Position numbers and translations under genes: made by a program. Under the pieces are notes generated by a model. The model was given only the letters and a program-made list of their open reading frames with translations. It was not told where the DNA came from and made no database searches. Below, piece by piece: positions 44,625 to 59,483 of a stretch of 64,000 nucleotides of DNA (its first letter is position 1; the number at the start of each line of letters is the position of its first letter). The DNA comes from Sulfitobacter sp. S223 (lineage in GTDB: Bacteria > Pseudomonadota > Alphaproteobacteria > Rhodobacterales > Rhodobacteraceae). The stretch covers positions 558,001 through 622,000 of the forward strand of contig NZ_CP083560.1 of NCBI RefSeq assembly GCF_025143825.1, in the 5' to 3' direction.

Positions 44625-44660
44625 ACTGGCTGGACGGGGTGAAAACCTCGTCCAGCCAAA
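44625..44660 (+). other. Long hairpin in the rplL-rpoB spacer
   Basis: GGCTGGACGGGGT pairs with ACCTCGTCCAGCC (13 pairs with one wobble) around a GAAA tetraloop at 44628-44657. No T-tract follows. In other bacteria the rplL-rpoB spacer holds an attenuator and an RNase III site, and this stem is a candidate for such processing or for partial termination that sets the ribosomal-to-polymerase ratio. Confidence 0.6.
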
Positions 44661-44833
44661 CCTATCTTGGAAGGCGCTTACGTAAACAAGCGTCTCTCTG
44701 GATAGGTCCATTGGTCGGAAGGGGTGCGGTGGGACGCGCTCCAGCATAGACCGGACTTAGCCGCTCTTATGGGTGTGCATCGCGGCCCCGGCGATGGCGC
44801 ATTCGGCAAGAGACACGAAAGGTGACACGACAC

Positions 44834-47800
44834 ATGGCACAATCCTTCCTTGGCCAGAAGCGTCTACGTAAATATTATGGCAAAATCCGCGAAGTGCTGG
44901 AAATGCCGAACCTCATCGAGGTTCAGAAATCTTCTTATGATTTGTTCCTGAATTCAGGCGACGCCGAAACCCCCACCGATGGTGATGGTATTCAGGGCGT
45001 TTTTCAGTCTGTCTTCCCGATCAAAGACTTTAACGAAACTTCTATCCTTGAGTACGTGAAGTACGAGCTTGAGAAGCCGAAGTATGACGTTGAGGAATGC
45101 CAGCAGCGCGACATGACGTACTCAGCGCCGCTTAAGGTAACGCTCCGTCTGATCGTATTTGATATCGATGAGGATACAGGCGCGAAGTCTGTTAAAGACA
45201 TCAAAGAACAAGACGTGTTCATGGGCGATATGCCTTTGATGACACCGAACGGTACGTTTGTTGTGAACGGCACTGAGCGTGTAATCGTAAGCCAGATGCA
45301 CCGATCACCCGGCGTGTTCTTTGATCACGACAAGGGTAAGACGCATTCTTCGGGCAAGCTTTTGTTTGCTTGCCGGATCATTCCTTACCGTGGTTCGTGG
45401 CTGGATTTCGAATTCGACGCCAAAGACATCGTGTTCGCGCGCATTGACCGTCGCCGTAAGCTGCCTGTCACCACGCTGCTTTACGCGCTGGGTCTTGATC
45501 AAGAAGCGATCATGGATGCCTACTATAACACTGTGAACTTCAAGCTCGATAAGGGCAAAGGCTGGATTTCTCCATTCTTCCCTGAGCGTATTCGTGGCAC
45601 ACGCCCGACCTACGACATCGTAGATGCGGCCAGCGGCGAAGTGCTGTTTGAAGCGGGCAAGAAGATCACGCCACGCGCCGTGAAACAGCTGATCGACGCT
45701 GGCGAAGTAAAAGAGCTTCTGCTGCCATTCGACCACATTCAGGGCAAGTTCGTTTCCAAAGACATCATCAACGAAGAAACCGGCGCGATTTATGTCGAAG
45801 CCGGCGACGAGATGACGCTTGAGTACGACAAAGACGGCACGCTGATCGGCGGGACCGCGAAAGAGCTTGTTGATGCCGGTATCACCGAGATCCCACTCTT
45901 GGATATCGATAACGTCAACGTCGGCCCTTACATGCGTAACACCATGGCGGCAGATAAGAACATGAACCGCGACACCGCGCTCATGGACATCTACCGCGTT
46001 ATGCGCCCGGGCGAGCCGCCCACCGTTGAAGCCGCGTCGAACCTGTTCGACACGCTGTTCTTCGACTCCGAGCGTTACGACCTTTCCGCTGTTGGCCGTG
46101 TGAAAATGAACATGCGTCTGGCGCTGGACAAAGAAGACACCCAGCGTACGCTGGACCGTGCCGATATCGTGGCATGTATCAAGGCGCTGGTTGATCTGCG
46201 CGATGGCCGTGGCGATATCGACGATATCGACCACCTTGGTAACCGTCGTGTGCGCTCCGTTGGCGAACTGATGGAAAACCAGTACCGCGTTGGCCTGCTT
46301 CGTATGGAGCGCGCGATCAAGGAACGTATGTCCTCTGTCGAAATCGACACGGTCATGCCTCAGGACTTGATTAACGCTAAGCCAGCCGCCGCTGCGGTGC
46401 GTGAATTCTTCGGCTCTTCGCAGCTGTCGCAGTTCATGGACCAAACCAACCCGTTGTCCGAGGTCACGCACAAGCGTCGCCTTTCAGCGCTTGGACCAGG
46501 TGGTCTGACGCGTGAGCGTGCCGGCTTTGAGGTGCGTGACGTTCACGCAACCCACTACGGCCGCATGTGCCCGATTGAAACGCCTGAAGGTCCGAACATT
46601 GGTCTGATCAACTCGCTGGCGACCTTCGCCCGTGTGAACAAATACGGTTTCATCGAAACGCCTTATCGTAGGGTGACAGATGGTGTTGTCTCTGATGACG
46701 TACAGTACATGTCCGCCACCGAAGAGATGCGTCATACCGTGGCTCAGGCCAACGCGAACCTTGATGAGAACATGAAGTTCGTCAACGATCTGGTCTCAAC
46801 ACGGAAATCCGGTGACTATACGTTGTCACCTTCCATGAACGTGGATCTGATCGACGTTTCGCCAAAGCAGTTGGTGTCTGTTGCTGCCTCGCTGATCCCG
46901 TTCCTTGAGAACGACGATGCGAACAGGGCTCTGATGGGCTCGAACATGCAACGTCAGGCTGTGCCGCTGCTTCAGGCAGAAGCACCGCTTGTTGGTACAG
47001 GCATCGAAGAAGTTGTGGCACGCGATTCCGGTGCGGCCTATATGGCCAAGCGCGCTGGTATCATCGACCAAGTGGACGCGACACGTATCGTTATCCGCGC
47101 AACCGAAGACCTTGAGCTGGGCGACGCGGGTGTGGACATCTACCGCATGCGTAAATTCCAGCGCTCTAACCAGAACACCTGCATTAACCAGCGTCCGCTG
47201 GTGAAGGTTGGTGATACGGTTACAAAGGGTCAGGTTATTGCCGATGGTCCGTCAACAGACATGGGTGAACTTGCCCTTGGTAAAAACGTGGTCGTCGCGT
47301 TTATGCCTTGGAACGGTTACAACTACGAAGACTCCATCCTGATCTCCGAGCGCGTTTCGCGTGACGACGTCTTCACTTCGATCCACATCGAAGAATTCGA
47401 AGTCGCCGCCCGTGACACGAAGCTTGGGCCAGAGGAAATCACACGCGATATTCCAAACGTTGGTGAAGAAGCGCTGCGCAACCTCGACGAGGCAGGCATC
47501 GTATACATCGGTGCGGACGTTGAGCCGGGCGATATCCTTGTGGGTAAGATCACGCCAAAAGGCGAAAGCCCGATGACACCAGAAGAAAAGCTTCTGCGCG
47601 CCATCTTTGGTGAGAAAGCCTCTGACGTGCGCGATACATCGCTGCGCGTAAAGCCGGGTGACTTTGGTACAGTTGTCGAGGTTCGTGTATTCAACCGCCA
47701 CGGCGTTGAAAAAGACGAACGTGCGCTCCAGATCGAGCGTGAAGAAGTCGAACGTCTGGCCCGTGACCGCGACGATGAGCTCGCGATCCTTGACCGTAAC

Positions 47801-48973
47801 ATCTATGCGCGTCTGCGTGAGATGCTGCTGGGTAAAATCGCAGTCAAAGGCCCCAAAGGTGTTAAGCCAGGGAGCCAGATCACAGATGAAACACTGGACG
47901 ATGTTCTGTCCCGTGGTCAGTGGTGGCAGCTTGCCCTTGAGGACGAAGACGATGCGAAAATCGTTGAGGCCCTGAACGAGCAGTACGAGATCCAGAAGCG
48001 GACCTTGGATGCGCGCTTTGAGGACAAAGTCGAGAAAGTACGCCGTGGCGATGACCTGCCCCCCGGTGTGATGAAGATGGTCAAAGTATTCGTCGCGGTG
48101 AAGCGTAAGCTGCAGCCAGGCGATAAAATGGCCGGTCGTCACGGGAACAAGGGTGTTATCTCCAAAGTGGTACCAATGGAGGACATGCCGTTCCTCGCAG
48201 ATGGGACGCCGGTTGATTTCTGTCTGAACCCACTTGGCGTTCCATCGCGTATGAACGTCGGTCAGATCCTTGAGACACACATGGGCTGGGCCGCACGCGG
48301 TCTGGGCATCAACATCGACGAAGCGCTGCAGGAATATAAGCGTTCCGGCGACATGACACCTGTGCGTGAAGCGATGAAGCTGGCCTACGGCGATGATGTC
48401 TACGAAGAGGGCATCACCGGCATGGACGAGGAAGAGCTGTTGGAAGCAGCGGGCAATGTGACCCGCGGCGTGCCAATCGCAACGCCTGTCTTTGACGGCG
48501 CGAAGGAAGCGGATGTGAACGACAGCCTTGCACGTGCAGGCTTTGACACATCCGGTCAGTCTGTCCTGTTTGATGGTCGCACAGGCGAGCAGTTCAGCCG
48601 TAAGGTTACTGTTGGCGTGAAATACCTGCTGAAGCTGCACCACCTTGTGGATGACAAAATCCACGCGCGTTCTACCGGGCCATACTCGCTGGTTACCCAG
48701 CAGCCATTGGGCGGTAAAGCACAGTTCGGTGGTCAGCGCTTTGGTGAGATGGAGGTCTGGGCACTTGAAGCTTACGGCGCTGCATACACCTTGCAGGAAA
48801 TGCTGACTGTGAAATCGGATGACGTCGCTGGCCGTACAAAAGTGTACGAGAGCATTGTCAAAGGCGAGGACAACTTCGAAGCCGGTATTCCGGAATCGTT
48901 CAACGTTCTGGTCAAAGAGGTCCGCGGTTTGGGTCTCAATATGGAACTCCTGGATGCGGAGGACGAAGAGTAG
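44834..48973 (+). CDS. rpoB: DNA-directed RNA polymerase subunit beta
   Basis: Catalytic beta subunit. The 1379-aa protein starts [20 protein letters not shown]; an upstream in-frame codon at 44822 is less likely. The rifampicin region is normal ([30 protein letters not shown]). Further blocks are [19 protein letters not shown] and, near the C-terminus, [14 protein letters not shown] and [25 protein letters not shown]. Length is typical of alphaproteobacteria. It is 94 bases before rpoC in the same transcript. Confidence 0.99.
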   Translation: MAQSFLGQKRLRKYYGKIREVLEMPNLIEVQKSSYDLFLNSGDAETPTDGDGIQGVFQSVFPIKDFNETSILEYVKYELEKPKYDVEECQQRDMTYSAPLKVTLRLIVFDIDEDTGAKSVKDIKEQDVFMGDMPLMTPNGTFVVNGTERVIVSQMHRSPGVFFDHDKGKTHSSGKLLFACRIIPYRGSWLDFEFDAKDIVFARIDRRRKLPVTTLLYALGLDQEAIMDAYYNTVNFKLDKGKGWISPFFPERIRGTRPTYDIVDAASGEVLFEAGKKITPRAVKQLIDAGEVKELLLPFDHIQGKFVSKDIINEETGAIYVEAGDEMTLEYDKDGTLIGGTAKELVDAGITEIPLLDIDNVNVGPYMRNTMAADKNMNRDTALMDIYRVMRPGEPPTVEAASNLFDTLFFDSERYDLSAVGRVKMNMRLALDKEDTQRTLDRADIVACIKALVDLRDGRGDIDDIDHLGNRRVRSVGELMENQYRVGLLRMERAIKERMSSVEIDTVMPQDLINAKPAAAAVREFFGSSQLSQFMDQTNPLSEVTHKRRLSALGPGGLTRERAGFEVRDVHATHYGRMCPIETPEGPNIGLINSLATFARVNKYGFIETPYRRVTDGVVSDDVQYMSATEEMRHTVAQANANLDENMKFVNDLVSTRKSGDYTLSPSMNVDLIDVSPKQLVSVAASLIPFLENDDANRALMGSNMQRQAVPLLQAEAPLVGTGIEEVVARDSGAAYMAKRAGIIDQVDATRIVIRATEDLELGDAGVDIYRMRKFQRSNQNTCINQRPLVKVGDTVTKGQVIADGPSTDMGELALGKNVVVAFMPWNGYNYEDSILISERVSRDDVFTSIHIEEFEVAARDTKLGPEEITRDIPNVGEEALRNLDEAGIVYIGADVEPGDILVGKITPKGESPMTPEEKLLRAIFGEKASDVRDTSLRVKPGDFGTVVEVRVFNRHGVEKDERALQIEREEVERLARDRDDELAILDRNIYARLREMLLGKIAVKGPKGVKPGSQITDETLDDVLSRGQWWQLALEDEDDAKIVEALNEQYEIQKRTLDARFEDKVEKVRRGDDLPPGVMKMVKVFVAVKRKLQPGDKMAGRHGNKGVISKVVPMEDMPFLADGTPVDFCLNPLGVPSRMNVGQILETHMGWAARGLGINIDEALQEYKRSGDMTPVREAMKLAYGDDVYEEGITGMDEEELLEAAGNVTRGVPIATPVFDGAKEADVNDSLARAGFDTSGQSVLFDGRTGEQFSRKVTVGVKYLLKLHHLVDDKIHARSTGPYSLVTQQPLGGKAQFGGQRFGEMEVWALEAYGAAYTLQEMLTVKSDDVAGRTKVYESIVKGEDNFEAGIPESFNVLVKEVRGLGLNMELLDAEDEE

Positions 48974-49067
48974 GGCAACGCTGGAATTTAGATATTCCAG
49001 TCCGGTCTTCCACGCGGAGACCGGACCCTCTCTCCCCCGCTTTCGAGAATAAATCTAAGGACATCCA

Positions 49068-52000
49068 ATGAACCAAGAACTTACAAACAACCCGTTTAAC
49101 CCCGTCGCGCCTACCAAGACGTTTGACGAGATCAAGGTATCTTTGGCATCGCCAGAGCGTATCCTGTCTTGGTCATTCGGTGAGATCAAGAAACCCGAAA
49201 CCATCAACTACCGTACGTTCAAGCCAGAGCGGGACGGTCTGTTCTGTGCACGTATCTTTGGCCCGATCAAAGACTACGAATGTCTGTGCGGCAAATATAA
49301 GCGCATGAAATATCGCGGCGTTGTCTGCGAAAAATGTGGTGTTGAAGTTACACTGCAAAAAGTTCGCCGTGACCGCATGGGCCACATCGAATTGGCATCG
49401 CCAGTTGCACACATCTGGTTCCTCAAGTCGCTGCCATCGCGCATCGGCCTGATGCTGGACATGACACTGCGTGATCTTGAGCGTGTTCTTTACTTTGAAA
49501 ACTACGTTGTGATCGAGCCGGGCCTGACGGACCTCACATACGGTCAGATGATGACCGAAGAAGAGTTCATGGACGCGCAAGACGCCTACGGCATGGATGC
49601 CTTCACCGCCAACATCGGCGCTGAAGCGATCCGCGAAATGCTGGCCGCGATCGACCTCGAAGCTGAGGCCGACCAGCTGCGTGAAGAGCTGAAAGAAGCC
49701 ACAGGCGAGCTGAAGCCGAAGAAGATCATCAAGCGCCTCAAGGTGGTTGAGTCCTTCCTCGAATCCGGCAACCGCCCTGAGTGGATGGTTCTGACAGTGA
49801 TCCCTGTGATCCCGCCAGAGCTGCGCCCGTTGGTACCACTGGACGGTGGCCGCTTTGCGACCTCCGACCTTAACGACCTGTACCGTCGTGTGATCAACCG
49901 GAACAACCGTTTGAAGCGACTGATTGAGCTGCGCGCGCCCGATATCATCGTGCGTAACGAAAAGCGTATGTTGCAGGAATCAGTCGACGCATTGTTCGAC
50001 AACGGCCGTCGTGGCCGCGTGATCACGGGTGCCAACAAGCGTCCGCTGAAATCACTGTCCGACATGCTGAAAGGTAAGCAGGGTCGTTTCCGTCAGAACC
50101 TTTTGGGTAAGCGCGTCGACTTCTCCGGCCGTTCGGTCATTGTGACGGGTCCTGAGCTCAAGTTGCACCAGTGTGGCTTGCCGAAAAAGATGGCGCTCGA
50201 ACTGTTCAAGCCGTTCATCTACTCACGTCTTGAAGCCAAAGGTCTTTCTTCCACAGTGAAGCAAGCCAAGAAACTGGTCGAGAAAGAGCGTCCCGAAGTC
50301 TGGGATATCCTCGACGAGGTTATCCGCGAGCATCCAGTCATGTTGAACCGTGCGCCTACATTGCACCGTCTTGGCATTCAGGCTTTTGAGCCCGTTCTGA
50401 TCGAAGGTAAAGCTATCCAGCTGCACCCGCTGGTCTGCTCTGCCTTTAACGCTGACTTTGACGGTGACCAGATGGCCGTGCACGTTCCGCTGAGCCTTGA
50501 GGCCCAGTTGGAAGCGCGCGTTCTGATGATGTCCACGAACAACGTTCTGTCACCTGCAAACGGTGCACCTATCATTGTTCCTTCTCAGGATATGATCTTG
50601 GGCCTGTATTACGTCACGCTTGAGCGTGAAGGTATGAAGGGTGAGGGCATGGTGTTCGGCTCCGTGGAAGAAGTGCAGCACGCACTCGATTCCGGCGAAG
50701 TGCACCTGCACGCGAAAGTCAAAGCGCGGATCAAGCAGATCGACAACGAAGGCAACGAAATCATGGTGCGTTTCGATACGACACCTGGTCGTGTGCGCCT
50801 TGGTGCCTTGCTGCCACTGAATGCAAAAGCACCGTTTGATCTGGTGAACCGTCTGCTGCGCAAGAAAGAAGTGCAGCAGGTCATCGATACCGTCTACCGC
50901 TATTGTGGCCAGAAAGAATCGGTCATCTTCTGTGACCAGATCATGACACTGGGCTTCCGCGAGGCTTTCAGAGCCGGTATTTCGTTTGGTAAAGACGACA
51001 TGTTGATCCCCGAGACCAAGTGGACACTGGTGGAAGACACCCGTGAACAGGTTAAGGATTTTGAACAGCAGTACATGGACGGCCTGATCACTCAGGGTGA
51101 AAAGTACAACAAAGTCGTTGATGCATGGTCAAAGTGTAACGACAAAGTCACCGACGCGATGATGGGCTCTATCTCTGCCACCACATATGCCGAGAACGGT
51201 TCCGAGAATGAACCGAACTCCGTATACATGATGGCGCACTCCGGTGCGCGTGGCTCTGTTACGCAGATGAAACAGCTTGGCGGTATGCGCGGCCTGATGG
51301 CCAAACCGAACGGCGACATCATCGAGACACCGATTATCTCGAACTTTAAAGAAGGTCTGACCGTTCTTGAGTACTTCAACTCGACGCACGGTGCGCGTAA
51401 GGGTCTGTCGGATACAGCTCTGAAAACAGCGAACTCCGGTTATCTGACACGTCGTCTGGTGGATGTGGCACAGGACTGCATCATTCGTATGCACGACTGT
51501 GGCACTGATGTTGCGATCACAGCGACTGCTGCGGTCAACGACGGTGAGGTTGTTTCCTCACTGGCCGAGCGTCTGCTGGGTCGCGTCGTTGCAGAAGACA
51601 TCATGCGTCCGGGCACGGACGAGGTTCTGATTGCCAACGGAACAATCGTTGACGAACGTCTTGCTGATATCATTGATGAGGCCAGCGTTGCTTCTGCGCG
51701 TATCCGTTCGCCTCTGACTTGTGAGGCCGAAGAGGGCGTTTGCGCCATGTGTTACGGTCGCGACCTTGCACGCGGTACGCTGGTTAACCAAGGTGAGGCC
51801 GTTGGCATCATCGCGGCTCAGTCCATTGGTGAACCCGGTACACAGCTGACGATGCGGACATTCCACATCGGCGGTGTTGCTCAGGGTGGTCAACAATCCT
51901 TCCAGGAAGCCGGTCAGGCAGGTAAGATCCAGTTCGAAAACTCCATGACGCTGCAGAATTCCGCAGATGAAACCATGGTTATGGGTCGTAACATGAAGCT

Positions 52001-53318
52001 TCTCATCATCGACGAAAACGGTGACGAACGGGCGAGCCACAAAGTGGGTTACGGTACCAAGCTGTTTGTCAAAGAAGGTCAGACAGTCGAACGCGGTGAC
52101 AAGCTGTATGAATGGGACCCCTACACGCTGCCGATCATTGCGGAAGCAGCTGGTACGGCCAAGCACGTCGATCTTGTCTCCGGCATTGCCGTCAAAGACG
52201 AGACCGATGACGCAACGGGCATGACCCAGAAGATCGTGATCGACTGGCGCTCTGCTGCCAAAGGGAACGAGCTGAAGCCAGAGATCATCCTTGTGGGTGC
52301 CGATGGGGAACCTGTGCGTAACGATGCAGGCAACCCGATTACTTATCCGATGTCTGTGGACGCGGTTCTGTCTGTTGAAGACGGAAACGAAGTGCAGGCC
52401 GGTGACGTAATCGCGCGCATCCCGCGTGAAGGTGCCAAGACCAAGGACATCACCGGTGGTCTGCCACGTGTGGCCGAACTCTTTGAGGCACGTCGCCCCA
52501 AAGATCACGCCATCATCGCAGAAATCGACGGCTATGTGCGTTACGGCAAAGACTACAAGAACAAGCGCCGCATCGCGATCGAGAGCTCCGAAGATCCGGA
52601 TCACAAGGTCGAATACATGGTGCCGAAGGGCAAACACATCCCCGTGGCCGAAGGCGACTTCGTGCAGAAGGGCGATTACATCATGGACGGCAACCCAGCG
52701 CCGCATGACATTCTCGCCATCATGGGTGTTGAAGCTCTTGCTGACTACATGATCGACGAAGTGCAGGATGTTTATCGTCTTCAAGGTGTGAAGATCAACG
52801 ATAAGCACATCGAAGTCATCGTGCGTCAGATGCTGCAGAAGTGGGAGATCCAGGAGAGCGGGGACACCACGCTGCTGAAAGGCGAGCATGTGGACAAGCA
52901 GGAATTCGACACCGCCAACGAAAAGGCGCTGAAGAAGGGTGGCCGTCCCGCTAAAGGCGAACCTATCTTGCTTGGTATCACCAAGGCGTCGTTGCAAACC
53001 CGCAGCTTCATCTCGGCAGCATCGTTCCAGGAAACCACACGTGTTCTCACCGAAGCATCGGTGCAGGGTAAGCGCGATAAACTTGTGGGCCTGAAAGAGA
53101 ACGTGATTGTTGGCCGTCTGATCCCAGCGGGCACAGGTGGGGCAACCCAGCAGATGCGCCGTGTGGCTCAGGATCGCGACAATGTTGTGATCGAAGCCCG
53201 CCGTATCGAAGCAGAAGAAGCGGCACGTCTGGCAGCACCTTCGGCGCCAGCTGAAGATGTCGTCGGTGGTGACGTATTCTCTTCGCCGACAGCCTTTGAT
53301 GAGGATAGCCGCGATTAA
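49068..53318 (+). CDS. rpoC: DNA-directed RNA polymerase subunit beta'
   Basis: Catalytic beta' subunit of 1416 aa. The zinc-ribbon cysteines are in [20 protein letters not shown], the active-site magnesium loop is [12 protein letters not shown] (within [19 protein letters not shown]), and the second zinc site includes [19 protein letters not shown]. The trigger-loop region follows ([28 protein letters not shown]). Length and order are normal. A strong terminator follows 31 bases after the stop. Confidence 0.99.
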   Translation: MNQELTNNPFNPVAPTKTFDEIKVSLASPERILSWSFGEIKKPETINYRTFKPERDGLFCARIFGPIKDYECLCGKYKRMKYRGVVCEKCGVEVTLQKVRRDRMGHIELASPVAHIWFLKSLPSRIGLMLDMTLRDLERVLYFENYVVIEPGLTDLTYGQMMTEEEFMDAQDAYGMDAFTANIGAEAIREMLAAIDLEAEADQLREELKEATGELKPKKIIKRLKVVESFLESGNRPEWMVLTVIPVIPPELRPLVPLDGGRFATSDLNDLYRRVINRNNRLKRLIELRAPDIIVRNEKRMLQESVDALFDNGRRGRVITGANKRPLKSLSDMLKGKQGRFRQNLLGKRVDFSGRSVIVTGPELKLHQCGLPKKMALELFKPFIYSRLEAKGLSSTVKQAKKLVEKERPEVWDILDEVIREHPVMLNRAPTLHRLGIQAFEPVLIEGKAIQLHPLVCSAFNADFDGDQMAVHVPLSLEAQLEARVLMMSTNNVLSPANGAPIIVPSQDMILGLYYVTLEREGMKGEGMVFGSVEEVQHALDSGEVHLHAKVKARIKQIDNEGNEIMVRFDTTPGRVRLGALLPLNAKAPFDLVNRLLRKKEVQQVIDTVYRYCGQKESVIFCDQIMTLGFREAFRAGISFGKDDMLIPETKWTLVEDTREQVKDFEQQYMDGLITQGEKYNKVVDAWSKCNDKVTDAMMGSISATTYAENGSENEPNSVYMMAHSGARGSVTQMKQLGGMRGLMAKPNGDIIETPIISNFKEGLTVLEYFNSTHGARKGLSDTALKTANSGYLTRRLVDVAQDCIIRMHDCGTDVAITATAAVNDGEVVSSLAERLLGRVVAEDIMRPGTDEVLIANGTIVDERLADIIDEASVASARIRSPLTCEAEEGVCAMCYGRDLARGTLVNQGEAVGIIAAQSIGEPGTQLTMRTFHIGGVAQGGQQSFQEAGQAGKIQFENSMTLQNSADETMVMGRNMKLLIIDENGDERASHKVGYGTKLFVKEGQTVERGDKLYEWDPYTLPIIAEAAGTAKHVDLVSGIAVKDETDDATGMTQKIVIDWRSAAKGNELKPEIILVGADGEPVRNDAGNPITYPMSVDAVLSVEDGNEVQAGDVIARIPREGAKTKDITGGLPRVAELFEARRPKDHAIIAEIDGYVRYGKDYKNKRRIAIESSEDPDHKVEYMVPKGKHIPVAEGDFVQKGDYIMDGNPAPHDILAIMGVEALADYMIDEVQDVYRLQGVKINDKHIEVIVRQMLQKWEIQESGDTTLLKGEHVDKQEFDTANEKALKKGGRPAKGEPILLGITKASLQTRSFISAASFQETTRVLTEASVQGKRDKLVGLKENVIVGRLIPAGTGGATQQMRRVAQDRDNVVIEARRIEAEEAARLAAPSAPAEDVVGGDVFSSPTAFDEDSRD

Positions 53319-53349
53319 TAACGCGCCTAAATTCTGCTAAATATTAGAG

Positions 53350-53383
53350 GCCCCCGCATCCAACTGGATCCGGGGGCTTTTTT
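53350..53383 (+). terminator. Intrinsic terminator of rpoB-rpoC
   Basis: GCCCCCGCATCC / GGATCCGGGGGC (one internal mismatch) with loop AACT, followed by six T. It closes the rplJL-rpoBC transcription unit. Confidence 0.9.
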
Positions 53384-53516
53384 CTGCGCCCCGGTCAGCC
53401 GCAGCTGAAGAGCTGCATTGGCGAAATAATCTCCTTTCTTGCCTCGCACCTGCGACGACGCATTGCTCTAGGGATGACATTCGCCCAGAGTTGCGTTCAG
53501 GTTCTAGGAAAGTCTG

Positions 53517-54383
53517 ATGTCCCCAAATACTGCCGGTGCTTTGCTGATGATGGCCTCCATGGCCTCCTTCGTGCTGAATGATACATTTTTGAAAACCACA
53601 AATGGCGCCGTGCCTTTGTTCCAGCTGATTTTTCTCCGTGGAATTTTGGCTACTGTGCTTATTTTTCTTCTGGCCCGTTCGCTGGGTACATTGAGATTAC
53701 AGATTTCGGGACGGGACAAAGCGTTGATTGCTCTTCGCGGTTTGGCCGAAGTCATCACCGCATACTTCTTTCTGACGGCGTTGTTCAAAATGCCGATCGG
53801 GAACCTTAACGCGATCATGCAGGTGGTCCCGTTAACCGTCACATTGGGAACGGCCCTGTTTTACCGAGAGGCGGTTGGCTGGAGGCGCATGCTCGCCATC
53901 GTGATCGGACTGGGCGGCGTTATGCTGATTGTTCGACCTGGCGCGGAAGGATTTAACATCTGGTCACTCTACGCAGTTGCCGCTGTGATTGGTGTGACTG
54001 TCCGCGATCTGATCACTCGCAGGCTTTCTTCGGAAGTCTCGGGGATGAGCGTCACATTAGGCACCACATTGGCGGTAATGATTGCGGCAGGAGCCGCATC
54101 GGCAACGCAGGAATGGGCCGCGATATCTGCTTCGTCAGCACTGTGCATCTGCGCATCGGCAATCTTTGTTTTGCTGGGATACTTTTCCAGCATACAGGCA
54201 ATGCGCACCGGAGATGTCTCATTCATCGCGCCCTTCCGCTACACTGGTCTGGTTGGCGCGATGCTGATCGGTTTCTTCGTGTTTGACGAGGTGCCGCGCG
54301 GGCTCACTCTGCTGGGGGCAGCCATTGTCATGGCTACGGGCATCTTCACGTTTTACCGAGAGCGTAAACTATCACGGGCGTGA
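53517..54383 (+). CDS. EamA/DMT-family transporter
   Basis: A 288-aa inner-membrane transporter with about ten predicted helices in two EamA repeats (first LLMMASMASFVLNDTFLK; second YAVAAVIGVTVRDLITRRL). Conserved family positions include FLRGILATVLIFLL and FRYTGLVGAMLIGFFVFDEVPRGLTLLGAAIV. Such proteins export or import metabolites; specificity cannot be told. The 3' end overlaps the converging glycosyltransferase gene by 12 bases. It lies between rpoC and the str operon. Confidence 0.87.
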   Translation: MSPNTAGALLMMASMASFVLNDTFLKTTNGAVPLFQLIFLRGILATVLIFLLARSLGTLRLQISGRDKALIALRGLAEVITAYFFLTALFKMPIGNLNAIMQVVPLTVTLGTALFYREAVGWRRMLAIVIGLGGVMLIVRPGAEGFNIWSLYAVAAVIGVTVRDLITRRLSSEVSGMSVTLGTTLAVMIAAGAASATQEWAAISASSALCICASAIFVLLGYFSSIQAMRTGDVSFIAPFRYTGLVGAMLIGFFVFDEVPRGLTLLGAAIVMATGIFTFYRERKLSRA

Positions 54384-55181
54384 AAAAATCTGCTTCACGT
54401 AATCGTTGTCGATGCCGAATGTCCTGTAGATATGTGCCGACTGTTCTGCAGTCATAGGCTGATAGTCAAAGACGTTCTTGTTGCCCTGCAAACGGCTGTC
54501 GTTATAGTCGTTGTGTCCCCGCATCATCATGTCTTCGCCCGTGAAGGTCATCGTCGGGATTGTTTTCCACAGGTTCTGATGCCCATGGCTCATGATGGTG
54601 TCGTCGTTGCCGGCTTGCACGATCATTCCCAGAGCTATCGCAGAATAGGGATAGTTATATGGCCATAGCTTTACCCCGTCAGATCCTGCGGTAAAGACGT
54701 AGCCCTGATTGAAATCCACTGCTACCGCACTGTGCCTCGCCGTGATTGCACCAAGGTCTTGCGCTGTTTGTTTGAGCCGCTCGACGAAGGTTAAGGCCAT
54801 TGCATCATCATCGTCTAAACGAAATTGCAAACAGGGATCGTCTGGTGGACCGCGCCAGTCATTTATCGCCTTTGCCATGATTTTGCGATGCGGTCGTGGC
54901 GGATATTGACGGATTTCACATTGCCGGATGTCGGCCGTCAGTTCGCGCAAGCGTTTGAGATACTTTTCCGGAAACCATTTTCCGGTGACGATCAGAAATG
55001 TGAAATCGGGGTCAGTCTGCGCAGCGACACAGGGCAAGGTGATCGCTTCGAACAGTCGAAACCGTTCTTCCATCCGCGCTTCCCCGTAAAGGAACGCAGC
55101 CAGCGCTTTCGGATCTTCCGCGCCCACCTTGAACCCCCCTTTGCCGTGATAGGAAAACCGGCAAATTCCGATCGTGCGCAT
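54372..55181 (-). CDS. Putative rhamnosyl-type glycosyltransferase (copy B)
   Basis: A 269-aa protein of the putative rhamnosyltransferase family. It begins MRTIGICRFSYHGKGGFKV; the GT-A-like core has FLIVTGKWFPEKYLKRL and the acidic metal-binding cluster FRLDDDDAMAL near residue 125. I chose the Met at 55181 because the longer frame runs into the neighbouring gene. It is the downstream member of a tandem paralogous pair, one base after copy A. The donor sugar and acceptor are unknown; surface polysaccharide synthesis is likely. Confidence 0.8.
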   Translation of the reverse strand: MRTIGICRFSYHGKGGFKVGAEDPKALAAFLYGEARMEERFRLFEAITLPCVAAQTDPDFTFLIVTGKWFPEKYLKRLRELTADIRQCEIRQYPPRPHRKIMAKAINDWRGPPDDPCLQFRLDDDDAMALTFVERLKQTAQDLGAITARHSAVAVDFNQGYVFTAGSDGVKLWPYNYPYSAIALGMIVQAGNDDTIMSHGHQNLWKTIPTMTFTGEDMMMRGHNDYNDSRLQGNKNVFDYQPMTAEQSAHIYRTFGIDNDYVKQIFSRP

Positions 55182-55182
55182 G

Positions 55183-55995
55183 TTAGCTGCCTCCGAACAC
55201 GCGCTGGACATGATCAATATCGATGGCAAAGCGATCGCGGTACATTTCGGCTTGCTCGAAGGTGGCGGGCTTCACTGGCACAGCCTTTACCTGCTTTTGG
55301 CGGCTGTCGTTTGAGCCGTTGTGACTGCGCACAAACATTGGGGGATCAGCATAGCTGACCACTGGCATAAACCGAGCAATTTTTTCATGTGCGAAATTCA
55401 TGATGGTCAGGGGCGAATTGCCACGTATCTGCATGCCCATCGCAGCTGGGTAAAGTTGCCGGAAGATATCAGTTGAAGCGATCCCCTTGGAGCCAAACTC
55501 GGCAACGTGTCCCTTGTTCCAGTCAAAGTTGACGGCCTTGTGCTTTGCCGTCAGGCTTTTCGCATCATCAGATGCGGCACGGAGGCGTTCGATAAAGTCG
55601 ACTGCAAAGGCATCGTCGTCGTCATGCCGAAACTGTAGGCAGGGTTCTGAGGGATTCTTGCGCGCTTTGTTCAATATCTCTTTCATCACTTCGCGCTGCG
55701 GGCGCGGAGGTTCTTCGACAATCCGAACTTGCGGGATATTGGCGGTGATATCGTTCAGGCGGTCACGGTGTTTCTTGGGTAGCTGATCGCCGATCACCAC
55801 GATAAGTTCGAAATCCTGATCGGTCTGTGCCTTGATGCAAGGGAGCGCAATCGCTTCCATCAGACGGAAGCGTTCTTCCAGACGGGCGTGATCGTAAAGA
55901 TACGCGACGCGCTCTTCGATGGTTTCATGTTCGACCTGAAATCCGCCAATGGCAGGATAGGAAAACCGGCAAAGGCCAATTACTTGGAGTGTCAC
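55183..55995 (-). CDS. Putative rhamnosyl-type glycosyltransferase (copy A)
   Basis: A 270-aa paralogue of the gene immediately downstream. It starts with GTG at 55995 (VTLQVIGLCRFSYPAIGG), which has GAGGA six bases upstream; the frame further upstream is GC-rich and not family-like. Shared blocks are EERFRLMEAIALPCIKAQTD, IVVIGDQLPKKHRDRL and FRHDDDDAFAVDFIERL; both proteins end in a related RTFGI/DRFAID-type helix. The two copies have diverged widely, so the duplication is old. Confidence 0.8.
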   Translation of the reverse strand: MTLQVIGLCRFSYPAIGGFQVEHETIEERVAYLYDHARLEERFRLMEAIALPCIKAQTDQDFELIVVIGDQLPKKHRDRLNDITANIPQVRIVEEPPRPQREVMKEILNKARKNPSEPCLQFRHDDDDAFAVDFIERLRAASDDAKSLTAKHKAVNFDWNKGHVAEFGSKGIASTDIFRQLYPAAMGMQIRGNSPLTIMNFAHEKIARFMPVVSYADPPMFVRSHNGSNDSRQKQVKAVPVKPATFEQAEMYRDRFAIDIDHVQRVFGGS

Positions 55996-56342
55996 TGCTG
56001 TCCTCGTTGGTTTTGAGCAGACTATGCGGGGGCAGGGGGGGCTTTGGCAAGGGGGCGCCCCTGTTGACAGCATAGCCGACTCCCCGTATACGCGCGCTAT
56101 CTAGCAACTGGGGGTCGCCCCTGCTGCGCATATCATATTGCATGTGGTCAAGATCCAGGCCGCCTTAATTGGCCCGATCCTCTGAAAGCATAGCCGCCTC
56201 GCTTACCTCGGTACGGAAGCGTTGCGGCCATATTGCTTTGGATCATCTGCTCCAGACCGCCGCATGGACGCATGTAGCACTATTCACCGCACGGGGGTCC
56301 GCCCAAGTGCAAACACGACAGCAACACGGGGATAAAACCGGA
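55996..56342. promoter_or_regulatory. str-operon leader region
   Basis: This 347-base gap holds no gene. It contains the promoter candidate at 56064, GC-rich inverted tracts (GGGGGCGCCCCTGT) and a spacer of about 250 bases up to rpsL. A frame open from 56169 into rpsL is not part of S12. Confidence 0.45.
56064..56092 (+). promoter_or_regulatory. Candidate sigma-70 promoter of the rpsL-rpsG-fusA operon
   Basis: A perfect -35 TTGACA (56064-56069), a 17-base spacer and TATACG (56087-56092). This is the best promoter match in the window by eye and is correctly placed and oriented for rpsL, with a leader of about 245 bases. Confidence 0.5.
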
Positions 56343-56714
56343 ATGCCAACGATTCAGCAGCTGATCCGCAAACCGCGCCAGCCAAAACGCAAGTACTCGA
56401 AATCCATGCACCTGCAGGAATGCCCGCAAAAGCGCGGCGTCTGCACACGTGTTTACACAACCACTCCTAAGAAGCCGAACTCCGCTATGCGGAAAGTTGC
56501 GAAGGTTCGCCTGACCAACGGTTTCGAAGTGATCTCCTACATTCCGGGTGAAAGCCACAACCTTCAGGAGCACTCCGTGGTTCTGATCCGCGGCGGTCGT
56601 GTAAAAGACCTTCCAGGTGTGCGTTACCACATTCTGCGCGGTGTTCTCGATACGCAAGGCGTTAAAGACCGTAAGCAGCGCCGCTCCAAGTACGGTGCGA
56701 AGCGTCCGAAGTAA
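56343..56714 (+). CDS. rpsL: 30S ribosomal protein S12
   Basis: Decoding-centre protein of 123 aa ([20 protein letters not shown]). The [19 protein letters not shown] loop contains the lysine linked to streptomycin resistance when changed, here the sensitive-type Lys, and the second loop [16 protein letters not shown] is normal. The upstream in-frame extension to 56169 has no S12 character. It heads the str operon. Confidence 0.98.
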   Translation: MPTIQQLIRKPRQPKRKYSKSMHLQECPQKRGVCTRVYTTTPKKPNSAMRKVAKVRLTNGFEVISYIPGESHNLQEHSVVLIRGGRVKDLPGVRYHILRGVLDTQGVKDRKQRRSKYGAKRPK

Positions 56715-56738
56715 GATCGCCTGTGGCCGGGTGGCTGA

Positions 56739-57278
<540 letters not shown>

Positions 57279-57356
57279 TATACCTTCAAGATCGGAGCCC
57301 GGGCACGCTGGGCTCCTGACCCTTTTCAAAGCAAAACCTCTGAGGACGCTTTACAA

Positions 57357-59482
<2,126 letters not shown>

Positions 59483-59483
<1 letters not shown>

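Noticed and set aside
51558-52997. 479-aa antisense frame over rpoC, and a 470-aa one over rpoB at 47252-48664
   Set aside because: Same cause: long stop-free antisense frames are common opposite high-GC housekeeping genes.
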